DNA of 64,000 nt, taken from the NCBI GenBank assembly GCA_017623655.1, contig JAGAON010000008.1:248001-312000 (forward strand), given 5' to 3'. This DNA is from Prevotella sp. (lineage in GTDB: Bacteria > Bacteroidota > Bacteroidia > Bacteroidales > Bacteroidaceae). The notes beneath the pieces are model-generated. The model did no database searches. It was not told where the DNA came from and saw nothing but the letters and a program-made list of their open reading frames with translations. Position 1 is the first letter of the stretch. The number at the start of each line of letters is the position of its first letter. Both the position numbers and the translations under genes were made by a program. Of the stretch, positions 52,729 through 61,905 are shown piece by piece.

Positions 52729-53280
52729 TTACCATACCACCCGAAAGCCCAGCAGGCCACGCTCCACGCTGACTTTCCTCGGCCTGTCCTTATGGGCACG
52801 ATAATAAGCGTCACGGGACACGGGAAGCTCCTTCACCGTGCCGTCAGCGAAGCGCACGGTCAGATAATAGTTGTCCGTGACACGGCTTGTGGTGCGGTAA
52901 TGCCGCCCTGAACGGTAGCCCGTGCGGCGTGTAACGTGCTCTTTTTCCACGACAGTGACCTCCTCCTCATGGGCGGAAGCGGCGTCAGTCAGCAAGCCGT
53001 TGGCCGTAAGCGACAGGCCATACACTAACCCTCCCGCCACATACAGGTGGCAAAGCGTAAGGTATGTCTTGTCACCGCCAACAAGCCAACGCCAGCTTTT
53101 ACGGGCCAACGGCAGGGTAACCACGGCCACTACGGTCGCTGTGACCACCGGCAGCCACCACTCTACCAACGTCCTTTCGTAAATAACATAGCCCACCACG
53201 GCCACGCCAAGGACGGCAACGGCAAAGGCCACGCGCAACGTTTTCATAAGTCTGTCTCCCATAAACAATCCCATTGTCAT
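52729..53280 (-). CDS. Hypothetical membrane protein
   Basis: Not recognised. The 183-residue protein has three hydrophobic segments (about 15-32, 42-58 and 76-96) and a C-terminal soluble domain of mixed strands (YYLTVRFADGTVKELPVSRD, ending LLGFRVVW). The linker EEEVTVVEKEHVTRRTGYRS is charged. The start may be 53280 or the later ATG at 53247 (MKTLRVAFAV). A TATATTTGC box lies about 25 bp upstream on the minus strand. No operon partner. Confidence 0.7.
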   Translation of the reverse strand: MTMGLFMGDRLMKTLRVAFAVAVLGVAVVGYVIYERTLVEWWLPVVTATVVAVVTLPLARKSWRWLVGGDKTYLTLCHLYVAGGLVYGLSLTANGLLTDAASAHEEEVTVVEKEHVTRRTGYRSGRHYRTTSRVTDNYYLTVRFADGTVKELPVSRDAYYRAHKDRPRKVSVERGLLGFRVVW

Positions 53281-53431
53281 TTAACTGTAAGCATAACGTA
53301 GTGCAAATATACGCATTTTCCTCCTTTCCGCAAAGCCTTTTCCTGTATTTTCACGCATGAGGCAAGGAGTTTTCCGGACATTCCGACGTAAAAAAACGAT
53401 AAAAAGATTTCTTAATAAGAGAAAAAATCTG

Positions 53432-53440
53432 TAACTTTGC
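53432..53440 (+). promoter_or_regulatory. -7 box for the M48 peptidase
   Basis: TAACTTTGC about 38 bp upstream of the ATG. Confidence 0.65.
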
Positions 53441-53477
53441 AGCCCGTTAACAATACACTATCAAAACAAAACATAAC

Positions 53478-54284
53478 ATGAAACGTTTTATCACCAAATG
53501 TGCCGTGGCACTATGCTGCACGGCACTCGCAATGCCAGCCATGGCACAGTTCAACCTGAAAAAGGCGATAGGGGGAGCGGCAAAGGCCGCCAAAGCAGCT
53601 ACTCTGACCGACGCACAGATGGCCGAGTACGTAAAAGAGTACATCGACTGGATGGACAAGCACAACAAGGTATGCGACGCCAACAGCCCATATACCATCC
53701 GCCTGAACAAACTTACCGAGGGATTGAAAGACGTTGAGGGCATACCTCTTAACTTCAAGGTGTACTACGTCATAGACGTTAACGCCTTCGCCTGCGCTGA
53801 CGGCAGTGTGCGCGTGTTCTCATCGCTGATGGACATCATGACAGACGAGGAACTGTTAGGCGTCATAGGCCACGAAGTGGGGCACATCGCACACCACGAT
53901 TCGAAAAAAGGCTTCCGCACGGCACTGCTCACTTCCGCGCTAAAAGACGGTGTAGCGTCAAGCAGCGGCAAGGCGGCTGCACTGACAGATTCACAGTTAG
54001 GCAGCCTGGGCGAGGCTCTGGTAAACTCCACTTACTCACAGAAGCAGGAGAAAGACGCCGATGACTACGGCTACGAGTTCCTTAAAAAATCGGGCAAGAA
54101 CCCATGGGCCATGGCGTATTCGTTCCGCAGGCTGAAACAGATGCAGGAGGAAGCGGGAGTAAAGAAGGACAGCAAGATGAACCAACTGTTCTCCACTCAC
54201 CCCGACCTTGACGTGCGAATCCAGCGTATGGAGGAGCGCGCAACGTCAGAAGGCATAGAGAAACCGGCCAACGAAAAGAAATAA
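53478..54284 (+). CDS. M48-family metallopeptidase (LoiP/YggG-like)
   Basis: A 268-residue exported zinc protease: signal peptide MKRFITKCAVALCCTALAMP, catalytic VIGHEVGHIAHHDSKK with HEXXH (about residue 136), then EKDADDYGYEFL with the third zinc ligand Glu, and STHPDLDVRIQRMEE. Related periplasmic enzymes degrade misfolded envelope proteins. It is convergent with priA, with a shared terminator. Confidence 0.92.
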   Translation: MKRFITKCAVALCCTALAMPAMAQFNLKKAIGGAAKAAKAATLTDAQMAEYVKEYIDWMDKHNKVCDANSPYTIRLNKLTEGLKDVEGIPLNFKVYYVIDVNAFACADGSVRVFSSLMDIMTDEELLGVIGHEVGHIAHHDSKKGFRTALLTSALKDGVASSSGKAAALTDSQLGSLGEALVNSTYSQKQEKDADDYGYEFLKKSGKNPWAMAYSFRRLKQMQEEAGVKKDSKMNQLFSTHPDLDVRIQRMEERATSEGIEKPANEKK

Positions 54285-54289
54285 ACACA

Positions 54290-54324
54290 AAATCGCCGCC
54301 ATCCACTGAGGATGACGGCGATTT
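54290..54324. terminator. Bidirectional terminator between the M48 gene and priA
   Basis: AAAATCGCCG and ATCC pair with GGAT and CGGCGATTTT around ACTGA. A and T runs flank both sides. Confidence 0.88.
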
Positions 54325-54340
54325 TATATTTCATCGGAAT

Positions 54341-56638
54341 CTACGCCGGATCGACATCAAAATACACTGTCATTGACTTGTAGCGCACATCTTTCAGCAG
54401 CGCATCCACAGCCTGACGTATGCGCTGGCGCGTTGCCGTCACGCCGAGAGCAGGTTCCAGTTTCAGGACAATCTTGCGTATATACATCAGCTTTACACGC
54501 GCCACAGCAGGCCTGTCAGGCCCCAACACACGGTCGCCGAAGTACTGACGCAGGCGGCTGCCGAGCTCTATCGCCGCACTGTTGACCAGCGCATCGTCCT
54601 TATGTTTGAGGTAAACGTCTATCAAACGGGTAAACGGCGGATAGCGGAACTGCCTGCGTTCCGCCATCAGTCCGCGGAAGAAACCGGCGTAGTCACCGGC
54701 CACTATCTGCCTTATCACCGGCAGCCCGGGACGTGTGGTCTGCAATATCACGCGCCCTCTCCTACCCTTTCTGCCGGCACGTCCCGCCACTTGCGTCATC
54801 ATCATGAACGAATGCTCATACGCCCGGAAGTCAGGCTGGTTCAACATGGTGTCGGCCGACATGATGCCCACAACTCCCACGTTGTCGAAATCCAGTCCCT
54901 TGGTAACCATCTGGGTGCCGATCAGCAGGTTTGTCTTACCGCTTGCGAACTCGGCTATTATCCTTTCGTATGCGTTTCTGGTGTGTGTCGTGTCAAGATC
55001 CATACGTGCTATGCGTGCTGTGGGGAACTCATCGGCTATAATATCCTCCACTTTCTCCGTGCCGGCACCACGGTCCCGCAGGTCAGTGTTGCCGCAGTCG
55101 GGGCACGATGCGGGCATCCTGAACGTATATCCGCAGTAATGGCACGTCAGGGCGGCCGTCGTTTTGTGATACGTCAGCGACACATCGCAGTTCGGACACT
55201 TGGGAGACCACCCGCATTGGTGGCACTCCACCACCGGAGAAAAGCCCCTGCGGTTCTGGAATATGATTGCCTGCTCACCGTTATGCAACGCTTCCGCCAC
55301 CGCTTCCTTCAACTGTGGCGACAGCATACCGCGCATAATCTTGCGGCGACGCAGGTCCTTCACATCCACAACCTGTATCTGCGGCAGCTGCAAGTCCTTG
55401 TAACGCCGCGCCAATGTGACGAGGTTATACTTGTTTTTCAGAGCAAGCCAGTAGCTTTCCGCCGACGGAGTGGCGGTGCCGAGCACCACTTTCGCGCCGC
55501 TCCACCGTGCCATCATCAGCGCAACGGAGCGCGCATGGTAACGCGGAGAGGGGTCGTACTGCTTGAAACTCGCCTCATGTTCCTCGTCTATCACCACCAG
55601 TCCGAGCCTGCGGTAAGGCAGAAACACGGCCGAACGTGCGCCGAGTATCACGTCATAAGGGGTGTCCGACAGCTGTTTCTGCCATATTTCAACCCGTTCC
55701 GCGTCCGAATATTTGGAGTGATAGATACCGAGCCTGTTGCCGAACACACGCTGCAACCGCTGCGTTATCTGCACAGTCAGGGCTATTTCGGGCAACAGAT
55801 ACATCACCTGTTCGCCCCTTTCCATCGCTTCTTGTATGAGATGAATGTATATCTCGGTCTTTCCTGACGATGTAACGCCATGCAGCAACGTTATGCCCGA
55901 GGCGTTCCTGTCCGCCGTTATCTCATCCTTCGCCTGCCGCTGCGCCTCGTTTAACGGTTTGATTCGCTCCGGATGCGGCTCTCCTCCACCGTTCAGCCTG
56001 CCCACCTCTACCTCATACAGCCGCAGCATTTGCTTGCCGACCAATGCCCTTATGACGCTTGCCGTACAGCGGGTGACATTCATCAGTTCCTCTTTCGTCA
56101 CCTCCTTCACCTGCGTTGCCGCCGTGTTCCCACCGTCATCAGCAACAGTTTCCACCGCCTTGTCCCACCGGGAAAGGGACAGAAATGTAGAGAACACCTC
56201 CTGCTGTTTAGGCGAACGCCGCAGTATGTTGAGCGCGTTATGCAGCGACTGCACCGTCCTGCACCCGTCCGCCAGCGTCACATACGTCTCCGTGCGTGGC
56301 CGATAGCCGTCCTCTTTCTTCATACCCTGCGGCAGGGCGGCCTTCAATATGTCGCCCATAGGAGCCATATAGTAGTCAGACATCCACCGCCACAGCCTGT
56401 ACTGCTCCGCCAGCAGCACCGGTTTTCCGTCAAGAACGGAGATTATAGGCTTCACCTTCATCCCGCCGTCCGGTGTCTCCTGATGCACCCTCGCCACCAA
56501 GGCCGTGTGTGTCTTGGTCAGACCGAACGGCACCTTTACCCTCACAAACGGCATGACGGCAGCCTCCATGCCCTCCGGCACGGAATAAGTGAACAGCCCG
56601 TCAACGGGCAACGGCAGTATGACATCAACGTAATTCAT
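54341..56638 (-). CDS. priA: Primosomal replication restart helicase PriA
   Basis: Restarts replication at stalled forks. The 765-residue protein has an N-terminal DNA-binding domain (MNYVDVILPLPVDGLFTYSV), Walker A LLHGVTSSGKTEIY, Walker B VIDEEHEASFKQYDPSPRYH, and the zinc-binding region CHQCGWSPKCPNCD...CHYCGYTFRMPASCPDCG inserted in the helicase lobes. The TQMVTKGLDFDNV and GRAGR motifs are present. A TATATTTGC box lies 36 bp upstream on the minus strand. Confidence 0.96.
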   Translation of the reverse strand: MNYVDVILPLPVDGLFTYSVPEGMEAAVMPFVRVKVPFGLTKTHTALVARVHQETPDGGMKVKPIISVLDGKPVLLAEQYRLWRWMSDYYMAPMGDILKAALPQGMKKEDGYRPRTETYVTLADGCRTVQSLHNALNILRRSPKQQEVFSTFLSLSRWDKAVETVADDGGNTAATQVKEVTKEELMNVTRCTASVIRALVGKQMLRLYEVEVGRLNGGGEPHPERIKPLNEAQRQAKDEITADRNASGITLLHGVTSSGKTEIYIHLIQEAMERGEQVMYLLPEIALTVQITQRLQRVFGNRLGIYHSKYSDAERVEIWQKQLSDTPYDVILGARSAVFLPYRRLGLVVIDEEHEASFKQYDPSPRYHARSVALMMARWSGAKVVLGTATPSAESYWLALKNKYNLVTLARRYKDLQLPQIQVVDVKDLRRRKIMRGMLSPQLKEAVAEALHNGEQAIIFQNRRGFSPVVECHQCGWSPKCPNCDVSLTYHKTTAALTCHYCGYTFRMPASCPDCGNTDLRDRGAGTEKVEDIIADEFPTARIARMDLDTTHTRNAYERIIAEFASGKTNLLIGTQMVTKGLDFDNVGVVGIMSADTMLNQPDFRAYEHSFMMMTQVAGRAGRKGRRGRVILQTTRPGLPVIRQIVAGDYAGFFRGLMAERRQFRYPPFTRLIDVYLKHKDDALVNSAAIELGSRLRQYFGDRVLGPDRPAVARVKLMYIRKIVLKLEPALGVTATRQRIRQAVDALLKDVRYKSMTVYFDVDPA

Positions 56639-56673
56639 GGGTATAACAGTAACTAAAACTCCATTATCTTAAT

Positions 56674-56682
56674 GCAAATATA
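56674..56682 (-). promoter_or_regulatory. -7 box for priA
   Basis: The minus strand reads TATATTTGC, 36 bp upstream of priA. Confidence 0.55.
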
Positions 56683-56733
56683 ATAAAAAAAGTATTTCCT
56701 ACAACTATTTTTCACAAAGTTTCATACAAAGAC

Positions 56734-56764
56734 TTGGTACTTTCAATACTTTTAGTTACCTTTG
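56734..56764 (+). promoter_or_regulatory. Promoter of the Abi-type gene
   Basis: TTG at 56734-56736, a 20-bp spacer and TACCTTTG at 56757-56764, about 39 bp before the ATG. Confidence 0.75.
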
Positions 56765-56802
56765 TCAACATAAAACAGCGTATGCAATCACACCACTAAT
56801 AT

Positions 56803-57717
56803 ATGAAAACTGCGTTAGACATAGATGAACAAATAGCAAGACTTAAAGAGCACGGAATGTGCTTTGACGATGAAGTCAAGGCGAAAGAGATATTGCTTGA
56901 CGTCGGCTACTATCGTCTTGGCTTTTATTCTTTCCCGTTCGAGAAGAGCTTTCCGGATGTCATCAACCGCGACCATAAGCTACGGGAAGGAACTAATTTC
57001 ACAAGTATTGTGGAACTATATTATTTCGATTACGATTTAAGACGCATATTGTCCAATTACCTAAACAGGATAGAAGTAAACATAAGAACACAGATTACAT
57101 ACATTGTTTCCAACCGTTACAAGAGCAGTCCCACATGGTTTGTCAACCCAAGCGTAATGAAAAAAGAGTATATCAGCCACTTTCCCAAGGCTGTCTATAA
57201 CACAATATCCGACAATCCCGCGATAAAACGCCACCATGCCAAATACATTAACGACAAATATGCACCTGCATGGAAGACGCTTGAGTTCATGACCTTGGGG
57301 AATCTCATCATGTTATATCACAATTTGAAGGACAAAGAGCTTCAAAAAGAGATTGCCTTGCATTACAAATGCTCTTTCGGGGTATTCTGCAACTACATGG
57401 AAACGATACGAATTGTGCGTAACAAATGCGCCCACGGGAACTGCCTATACAACATGAACCTGTCAAAAGGCATAAAGAAAAGACCTGCAAACATAGAGGA
57501 AAAAGACAAGCACAACATAAAAGGCGGCATAGAAGTCATACGATACTTCCTTAACCAAATATCAAGCAACAGGTTAAAGGACATGGACAACAGCCTGCAC
57601 GCTTTAATGCGGACAGCAAGAAGCAAGCAGGCACAGGACACAATATCCGCCTGCACAGGCCTATACGAATATTGTTCCTGCAAAGATAAACAGCAAACAA
57701 TAAACAAATATTGTTAA
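56803..57717 (+). CDS. Abi_2 (AbiD/AbiF-like) abortive-infection protein with HEPN motif
   Basis: A 304-residue soluble protein of the Abi_2 family: N-terminal DIDEQIARLKEHGMCFDDE and LDVGYYRLGFYSFPFE, then YYFDYDLRRILSNYLNRIEV. The HEPN RNase motif Rx4H is seen as VRNKCAHGNCLY (about residues 205-211). Such proteins protect lactococci from phages by halting growth. The gene is clearly AT-richer than its neighbours and stands alone between priA and the glycosyltransferase, suggesting transfer. It is intact. Confidence 0.88.
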   Translation: MKTALDIDEQIARLKEHGMCFDDEVKAKEILLDVGYYRLGFYSFPFEKSFPDVINRDHKLREGTNFTSIVELYYFDYDLRRILSNYLNRIEVNIRTQITYIVSNRYKSSPTWFVNPSVMKKEYISHFPKAVYNTISDNPAIKRHHAKYINDKYAPAWKTLEFMTLGNLIMLYHNLKDKELQKEIALHYKCSFGVFCNYMETIRIVRNKCAHGNCLYNMNLSKGIKKRPANIEEKDKHNIKGGIEVIRYFLNQISSNRLKDMDNSLHALMRTARSKQAQDTISACTGLYEYCSCKDKQQTINKYC

Positions 57718-57722
57718 TTTCT

Positions 57723-57754
57723 TTGGCCATATCGCATAAAACTCCTACCTTTGC
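57723..57754 (+). promoter_or_regulatory. Strong promoter of the candidate small RNA
   Basis: TTG at 57723-57725, a 20-bp spacer and TACCTTTGC at 57746-57754, right after the Abi stop codon. Confidence 0.75.
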
Positions 57755-57756
57755 AG

Positions 57757-57846
57757 TGCAAAAGTGCCCCACGGGCATAGTCATCGTGAATGCACTATAA
57801 TAAGGATGTAAGAGGAGTTTACCATGGGTACGCTCCTCTTTTTTGT
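57757..57846 (+). ncRNA. Candidate small RNA or attenuator leader
   Basis: A near-consensus promoter followed within about 90 nt by the hairpin AGAGGAG/CTCCTCT and six T, with no full-size gene in between. It would give an RNA of about 90 nt, or act as an attenuator before the glycosyltransferase start at 57868. A 16-codon frame (MGTLLFFVLHKTILEC) begins at ATG 57824 in the hairpin loop after AGGAG and overlaps the glycosyltransferase start. I cannot assign it to a named RNA family. Confidence 0.5.
57811..57846 (+). terminator. Terminator of the candidate small RNA
   Basis: AGAGGAG pairs with CTCCTCT around a loop of about 15 nt and is followed by TTTTTG, 20 bp before the glycosyltransferase start. 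Confidence 0.85.
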
Positions 57847-57867
57847 TTTACATAAAACAATTTTAGA

Positions 57868-58935
57868 ATGCTGAAAATAGGCTACGACGCTAAAAGATAC
57901 TACCACAACCGCACAGGACTGGGCAATTACAGCCGCACACTGATAAACGACGTGAAGTCACTGTGCCCCGACATAGACGCCGCACTGTATGACAGTCCCG
58001 CACTGGAGCGCACCTTCCGCTTGGGCAGAAAGGCGGCTGCGGACGGCTGCCGCCTGTTCCACGGACTGTCAAACGAACTGCCGCGCGACATTGTCAAGGC
58101 CGGAATACCGTCAATAGTCACCATACACGACGTGGCGTGGCGAACATTTCCCGATATGTACTCCGTCTTCGACCGCAAGATATACGACATAAAATACGGA
58201 TGGTCGGCACGCAACGCCACCCGTGTGGTGTGCATCAGCGAATCGACAAAGCGCGACGTGATGCGGTTCTACGACGTACCGGAAGAACGGATAACGGTCA
58301 TCTACCAACCCGTGCAACGGCTGTTCTACACGCCAATCACGGCGGAAGAGGCGGAAAAGACGTGCGACAGGGTGCTGCCATACACATGCGAACGGGACAT
58401 TATACTCACCGTAGGCTCGATAAACAGCCGCAAGAACCTGCTCGGCATGGTGCGTGCGCTGGAGGGGTTGGCGCCAAAGGAACGCCCGCTGTTCGTGGTT
58501 GTGGGCAACGGAAGGGGCTACCGTGACAAGGTGGAGCAATACATCGACGCCCACGGACTGCGCAGCTGCATACGCATAGAGAGCAACATACACGACGCAC
58601 AGACGCTTCAGGCTCTCTACAAGCGTGCCAAGTGCCTGATGTACCCTTCTTTCTACGAGGGGTTCGGACTGCCGGTGGTGGAGGCGTCGTTACAGAAGTG
58701 CCCTGTCATAACAAGCAACGTGTCGTCACTGCCTGAGGCGGCGGGACCGGCTTCGATACAGGTTGATCCTACGGCCGTGAGTCAGATGACGAACGCGCTG
58801 CGCCGTCTGCTGTCGTCGCCGGAGGAGTGTGACAGGCGTGGCGAGGAGGCTTACCGATACTGCACGGAGCGTTTCGCGCCGGAGACGCTGACAAGGCGGA
58901 TGCTCGACTTATACGACTCGTTAATCTCTGAATAA
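57868..58935 (+). CDS. GT4-family glycosyltransferase
   Basis: A 355-residue GT-B-fold retaining glycosyltransferase: N-terminal MLKIGYDAKRYYHNRTGLGN with the GxGNY acceptor-side loop, middle ILTVGSINSRKNLLGMVRAL, and C-terminal MYPSFYEGFGLPVVEASLQK with the EX7E-type donor motif. It ends RRMLDLYDSLISE. It is a lone gene, not in a visible polysaccharide cluster, so the acceptor is unknown. Its expression may depend on read-through of the terminator 20 bp upstream. Confidence 0.92.
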   Translation: MLKIGYDAKRYYHNRTGLGNYSRTLINDVKSLCPDIDAALYDSPALERTFRLGRKAAADGCRLFHGLSNELPRDIVKAGIPSIVTIHDVAWRTFPDMYSVFDRKIYDIKYGWSARNATRVVCISESTKRDVMRFYDVPEERITVIYQPVQRLFYTPITAEEAEKTCDRVLPYTCERDIILTVGSINSRKNLLGMVRALEGLAPKERPLFVVVGNGRGYRDKVEQYIDAHGLRSCIRIESNIHDAQTLQALYKRAKCLMYPSFYEGFGLPVVEASLQKCPVITSNVSSLPEAAGPASIQVDPTAVSQMTNALRRLLSSPEECDRRGEEAYRYCTERFAPETLTRRMLDLYDSLISE

Positions 58936-58968
58936 CAACCATTTACAGAAACAGAAACGGACGGCGGT

Positions 58969-59053
58969 GTAAAAGGCACCTGTTTACAGTGTAATCAGCA
59001 CCCTTTTATCATGTAATCAGCACCTGATTGCAAGGTAATCGGCACCCTTTCAC
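58969..59053. repeat. Phased palindromic array, 4 modules
   Basis: Modules at 58969, 58991, 59013 and 59035; spacers agt, cat and aag. All cores are GCACC. A REP pair starts 24 bp later. Confidence 0.93.
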
Positions 59054-59076
59054 AAAAGGATATGCCGGCAACGCTT

Positions 59077-59148
59077 GTAGGGACGCACCTTGGTGCGTCC
59101 GCCAATGCGAAAATACGGCGATTCGGACGCACCAAGGTGCGTCCCTAC
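59077..59148. repeat. GTAG-type REP pair, GGACGCACC type
   Basis: Both hairpins are perfect: GTAG plus GGACGCACC/GGTGCGTCC, and the inverted copy ending CCCTAC. It ends 59 bp before the PL11 start codon. Confidence 0.88.
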
Positions 59149-59207
59149 ATAAACGGTTGACACAACATAAGAAATAACTATCACAATAACTAACAATACT
59201 ATCGATT

Positions 59208-61841
59208 ATGAAAAAGACCCTACTATCCCTCAGCCTTGCGGCACTGACAATGCTGCCGGCAAACGCCGTACAGGTGAAGGAAAGACTGAACCGCGCGCCT
59301 GTGGCGGTATCGACAAAGACTGGCATACTCGTGTCGTGGCGCTCACTTACCGCCGATGGTGCGGGAACATCATTCAATGTCTATCGCGGAGGCACGAAAA
59401 TTGCATCGGGACTGGCCACGACAACCAACTACCTTGACAAGTCCGGCAAAGCGGGAGACGCCTACAAAGTGGAGACGGTGGTAAACGGTACGGTGACGGA
59501 GACAAGCGAAACCACCGCATGGGACAATATGTTCACCACCATAAAGGTTAACCGCCCCGCACCACAGGCCGCCGCCAACGGCACGATGGGCTATTACAGG
59601 CCGGATGACATCAGCGTGGGCGACCTTGACGGCGACGGCAACTATGAGCTGGTACTGAAATGGATGCCGAGCAACCAGCAGGACAACGGATTCAACGGCT
59701 ACACCTCTCCCTGCATCATCGACGCATACCGCATGGACGGCACACAACTGTGGAGGGTAGATCTGGGGCTCAACATACGCTCCGGCAACCACTACACGCA
59801 GTTCCTTGTCTATGACTTCGACGGCGACGGCAAGGCGGAAATGATATGCAAGACCGCTCCCGGCTCGAAAGACGGCAAGGGAGAATACGTGTCAAAGGCA
59901 GGAACGGAGACAGGCGTGACAGGTGTTGACAACAGCAAGCGGTACGTTAACAGCCGCGGACACATAGACAGCGGCGAGGAGTTCCTCACCGTCTTCAACG
60001 GAATGACGGGCGAGGCGATGCACACCATCTTCTATTCGCCAAGTCATGCAGCCACGGACTTCCCGAAAGCGGCAACAACTTACAACACTTCCGCATGGGG
60101 AGACACCAACAATAACCGCGGTAACCGCTACAATGCGGCCGTGGCTTACCTTGACGGCAAGGACAAACTGCCGTCTGCCGTGATGCAACGCGGATACTAC
60201 ACACGCTGCTATCTGTGGGCAGTGGATTGGGACGGCAACGCCCTTAAAACCAAATGGCTGCACAAAGGCACAAGCACAAGCGCATGGTCGGTGGTGGATG
60301 CCACAGGCACCACATTGCTGTCAGGCAGCGGAATGTCAAGCTACGGACAGGGAGTGCACGGCATCAGCGTGGGCGACGTGAACGGTGACGGCTTTGACGA
60401 CATAGTGACCGGAGGCGCAACGATAGGGCATGACGGCGCACTGCTATGCTCAACGAAGAAAGGACACGGCGACGCGATACACCTGACAGACCTGTGTCCC
60501 GACCGCGAGGGGCTGGAAATAATGATGCCGCACGAGGAAAGTCCGTACGGATATGACGTGCATGACGCCACGACAGGTGAGCTGATAGTAAGCGCGACAG
60601 GCTCTGGCGACAACGGACGGGGAGTGGCCGCCGACTTCATACCGGCCAACCGCGGCTTCGAGTTCTGGTCTTCCGCAGACAACAACATACGCTCCTGCAC
60701 TGACGGCACTGTGCTGCTGGGCAGCAAACCGGACGCGAATTTCCGCATATACTGGACAGGAGACCCTTACGACCAAACCTTCGACGGACGGTATGACAGC
60801 GGAACGGGCAAGAGCGCACCGCGCATCCGTTCCTACAACACGGCGAAGAAAAGCATCATTACCTTTCAGGAATTTGCGGCATACGGCAGCCCTTCCACCT
60901 GCAACACTACCAAAGCGACACCATGTTTGCAGGCGGACATACTGGGAGACTGGCGTGAGGAAATCATAATGTACCAGCATGAGGACGACTATTCGGCCGA
61001 CCAGTGCACGCTGATGATATTCTCCACCCCCGAGACCACAAAGTACAAGGTGCCGTGTCTGATGGAAGACCACATCTATCGCATGGGTATCGCATGGCAA
61101 AACGCTTCATATAACCAGCCGCCGCACCTCGGTTACTACCTGCCGGACTACCTCGGCATAAACGGCGCGACATACACTACCGCGACAACAGGCAACGCTC
61201 CAAGTGCTCCGATAGCGCCGGTGGAACCGGGAGAGGACATGAAAGAGAATCTGGCAATGCCGTCAGAAGACAAGGGAACGGTAAAGGGAGTATGCTACAC
61301 AGCCGGCGCCAATCAGGAGATAACGGCGTCATCAAGCGGCGACTTCATCAAGATACGCACCGGAAACAACGGCAACACCATCACGTTCAGCGTCAACAGC
61401 GGCTACGTTATAACGGGCATTACCGTGAAAGCGTACAGCAACAACAAGTCGTCAACGGCCGACCGGTCCATCACTCTGACCGACATCTGCATAGACGGAA
61501 GCACGGAGTCCGTACTGGCCAGCCCGGTCATACTGCCCGGAGGCACCAAGGGACAGACGCCGGTAACGGCTGAGGCAAAGGGATTCAGCGCCACAAGCGA
61601 CATCGTATTGAAGTTCGACAACTCGCTGATAACCACAAGTGACGTGGACGCCAACGGCAAGAACAAGCAGATATTCGCCCAAATCACATTCACATTCCAA
61701 CAGGCTGACGGGGTGAAAGACGTGAAAGGCACGGACAAAGCGCCGATGGAAAAGAACGTGATATACGACCTTTCAGGCCGCAAAATCAGCACGCCGAAGA
61801 AGGGAATATACATCATCAACAACAAGAAATACGTATTTTAA
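59208..61841 (+). CDS. PL11 rhamnogalacturonan endolyase
   Basis: An 877-residue secreted lyase that cuts the rhamnogalacturonan-I backbone. Signal peptide MKKTLLSLSLAALTMLPANA, then an N-terminal Ig-like domain (GILVSWRSLTADGAGTSFNV) and an eight-bladed propeller with calcium-binding DxDxDG repeats (GDLDGDGNYELVLKW, YDFDGDGKAEMICK, GDVNGDGFDDIVTGG). A C-terminal beta-sandwich (about 690-840) and the tail IYDLSGRKISTPKKGIYIIN follow. The product should be substrate for GH105 enzymes such as that at 35330-37645. A strong hairpin follows the gene. Confidence 0.93.
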   Translation: MKKTLLSLSLAALTMLPANAVQVKERLNRAPVAVSTKTGILVSWRSLTADGAGTSFNVYRGGTKIASGLATTTNYLDKSGKAGDAYKVETVVNGTVTETSETTAWDNMFTTIKVNRPAPQAAANGTMGYYRPDDISVGDLDGDGNYELVLKWMPSNQQDNGFNGYTSPCIIDAYRMDGTQLWRVDLGLNIRSGNHYTQFLVYDFDGDGKAEMICKTAPGSKDGKGEYVSKAGTETGVTGVDNSKRYVNSRGHIDSGEEFLTVFNGMTGEAMHTIFYSPSHAATDFPKAATTYNTSAWGDTNNNRGNRYNAAVAYLDGKDKLPSAVMQRGYYTRCYLWAVDWDGNALKTKWLHKGTSTSAWSVVDATGTTLLSGSGMSSYGQGVHGISVGDVNGDGFDDIVTGGATIGHDGALLCSTKKGHGDAIHLTDLCPDREGLEIMMPHEESPYGYDVHDATTGELIVSATGSGDNGRGVAADFIPANRGFEFWSSADNNIRSCTDGTVLLGSKPDANFRIYWTGDPYDQTFDGRYDSGTGKSAPRIRSYNTAKKSIITFQEFAAYGSPSTCNTTKATPCLQADILGDWREEIIMYQHEDDYSADQCTLMIFSTPETTKYKVPCLMEDHIYRMGIAWQNASYNQPPHLGYYLPDYLGINGATYTTATTGNAPSAPIAPVEPGEDMKENLAMPSEDKGTVKGVCYTAGANQEITASSSGDFIKIRTGNNGNTITFSVNSGYVITGITVKAYSNNKSSTADRSITLTDICIDGSTESVLASPVILPGGTKGQTPVTAEAKGFSATSDIVLKFDNSLITTSDVDANGKNKQIFAQITFTFQQADGVKDVKGTDKAPMEKNVIYDLSGRKISTPKKGIYIINNKKYVF

Positions 61842-61842
61842 G

Positions 61843-61893
61843 CAAATCCGGTTATGGGTTCTTGCTGACGGCAAGAGCCCATAACCGGATTTG
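61843..61893 (+). terminator. Long hairpin terminator after PL11
   Basis: CAAATCCGGTTATGGG and TCTTGC pair with GCAAGA and CCCATAACCGGATTTG, about 23 bp with one wobble, followed by TTTACC. Confidence 0.82.
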
Positions 61894-61905
61894 TTTACCA
61901 CTGGC

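Noticed and set aside
54602-55867. 421-codon frame antisense to priA
   Set aside because: High-GC shadow of priA, which has all its motifs in the opposite strand; the product is rich in Arg, His and Cys and lacks domains.
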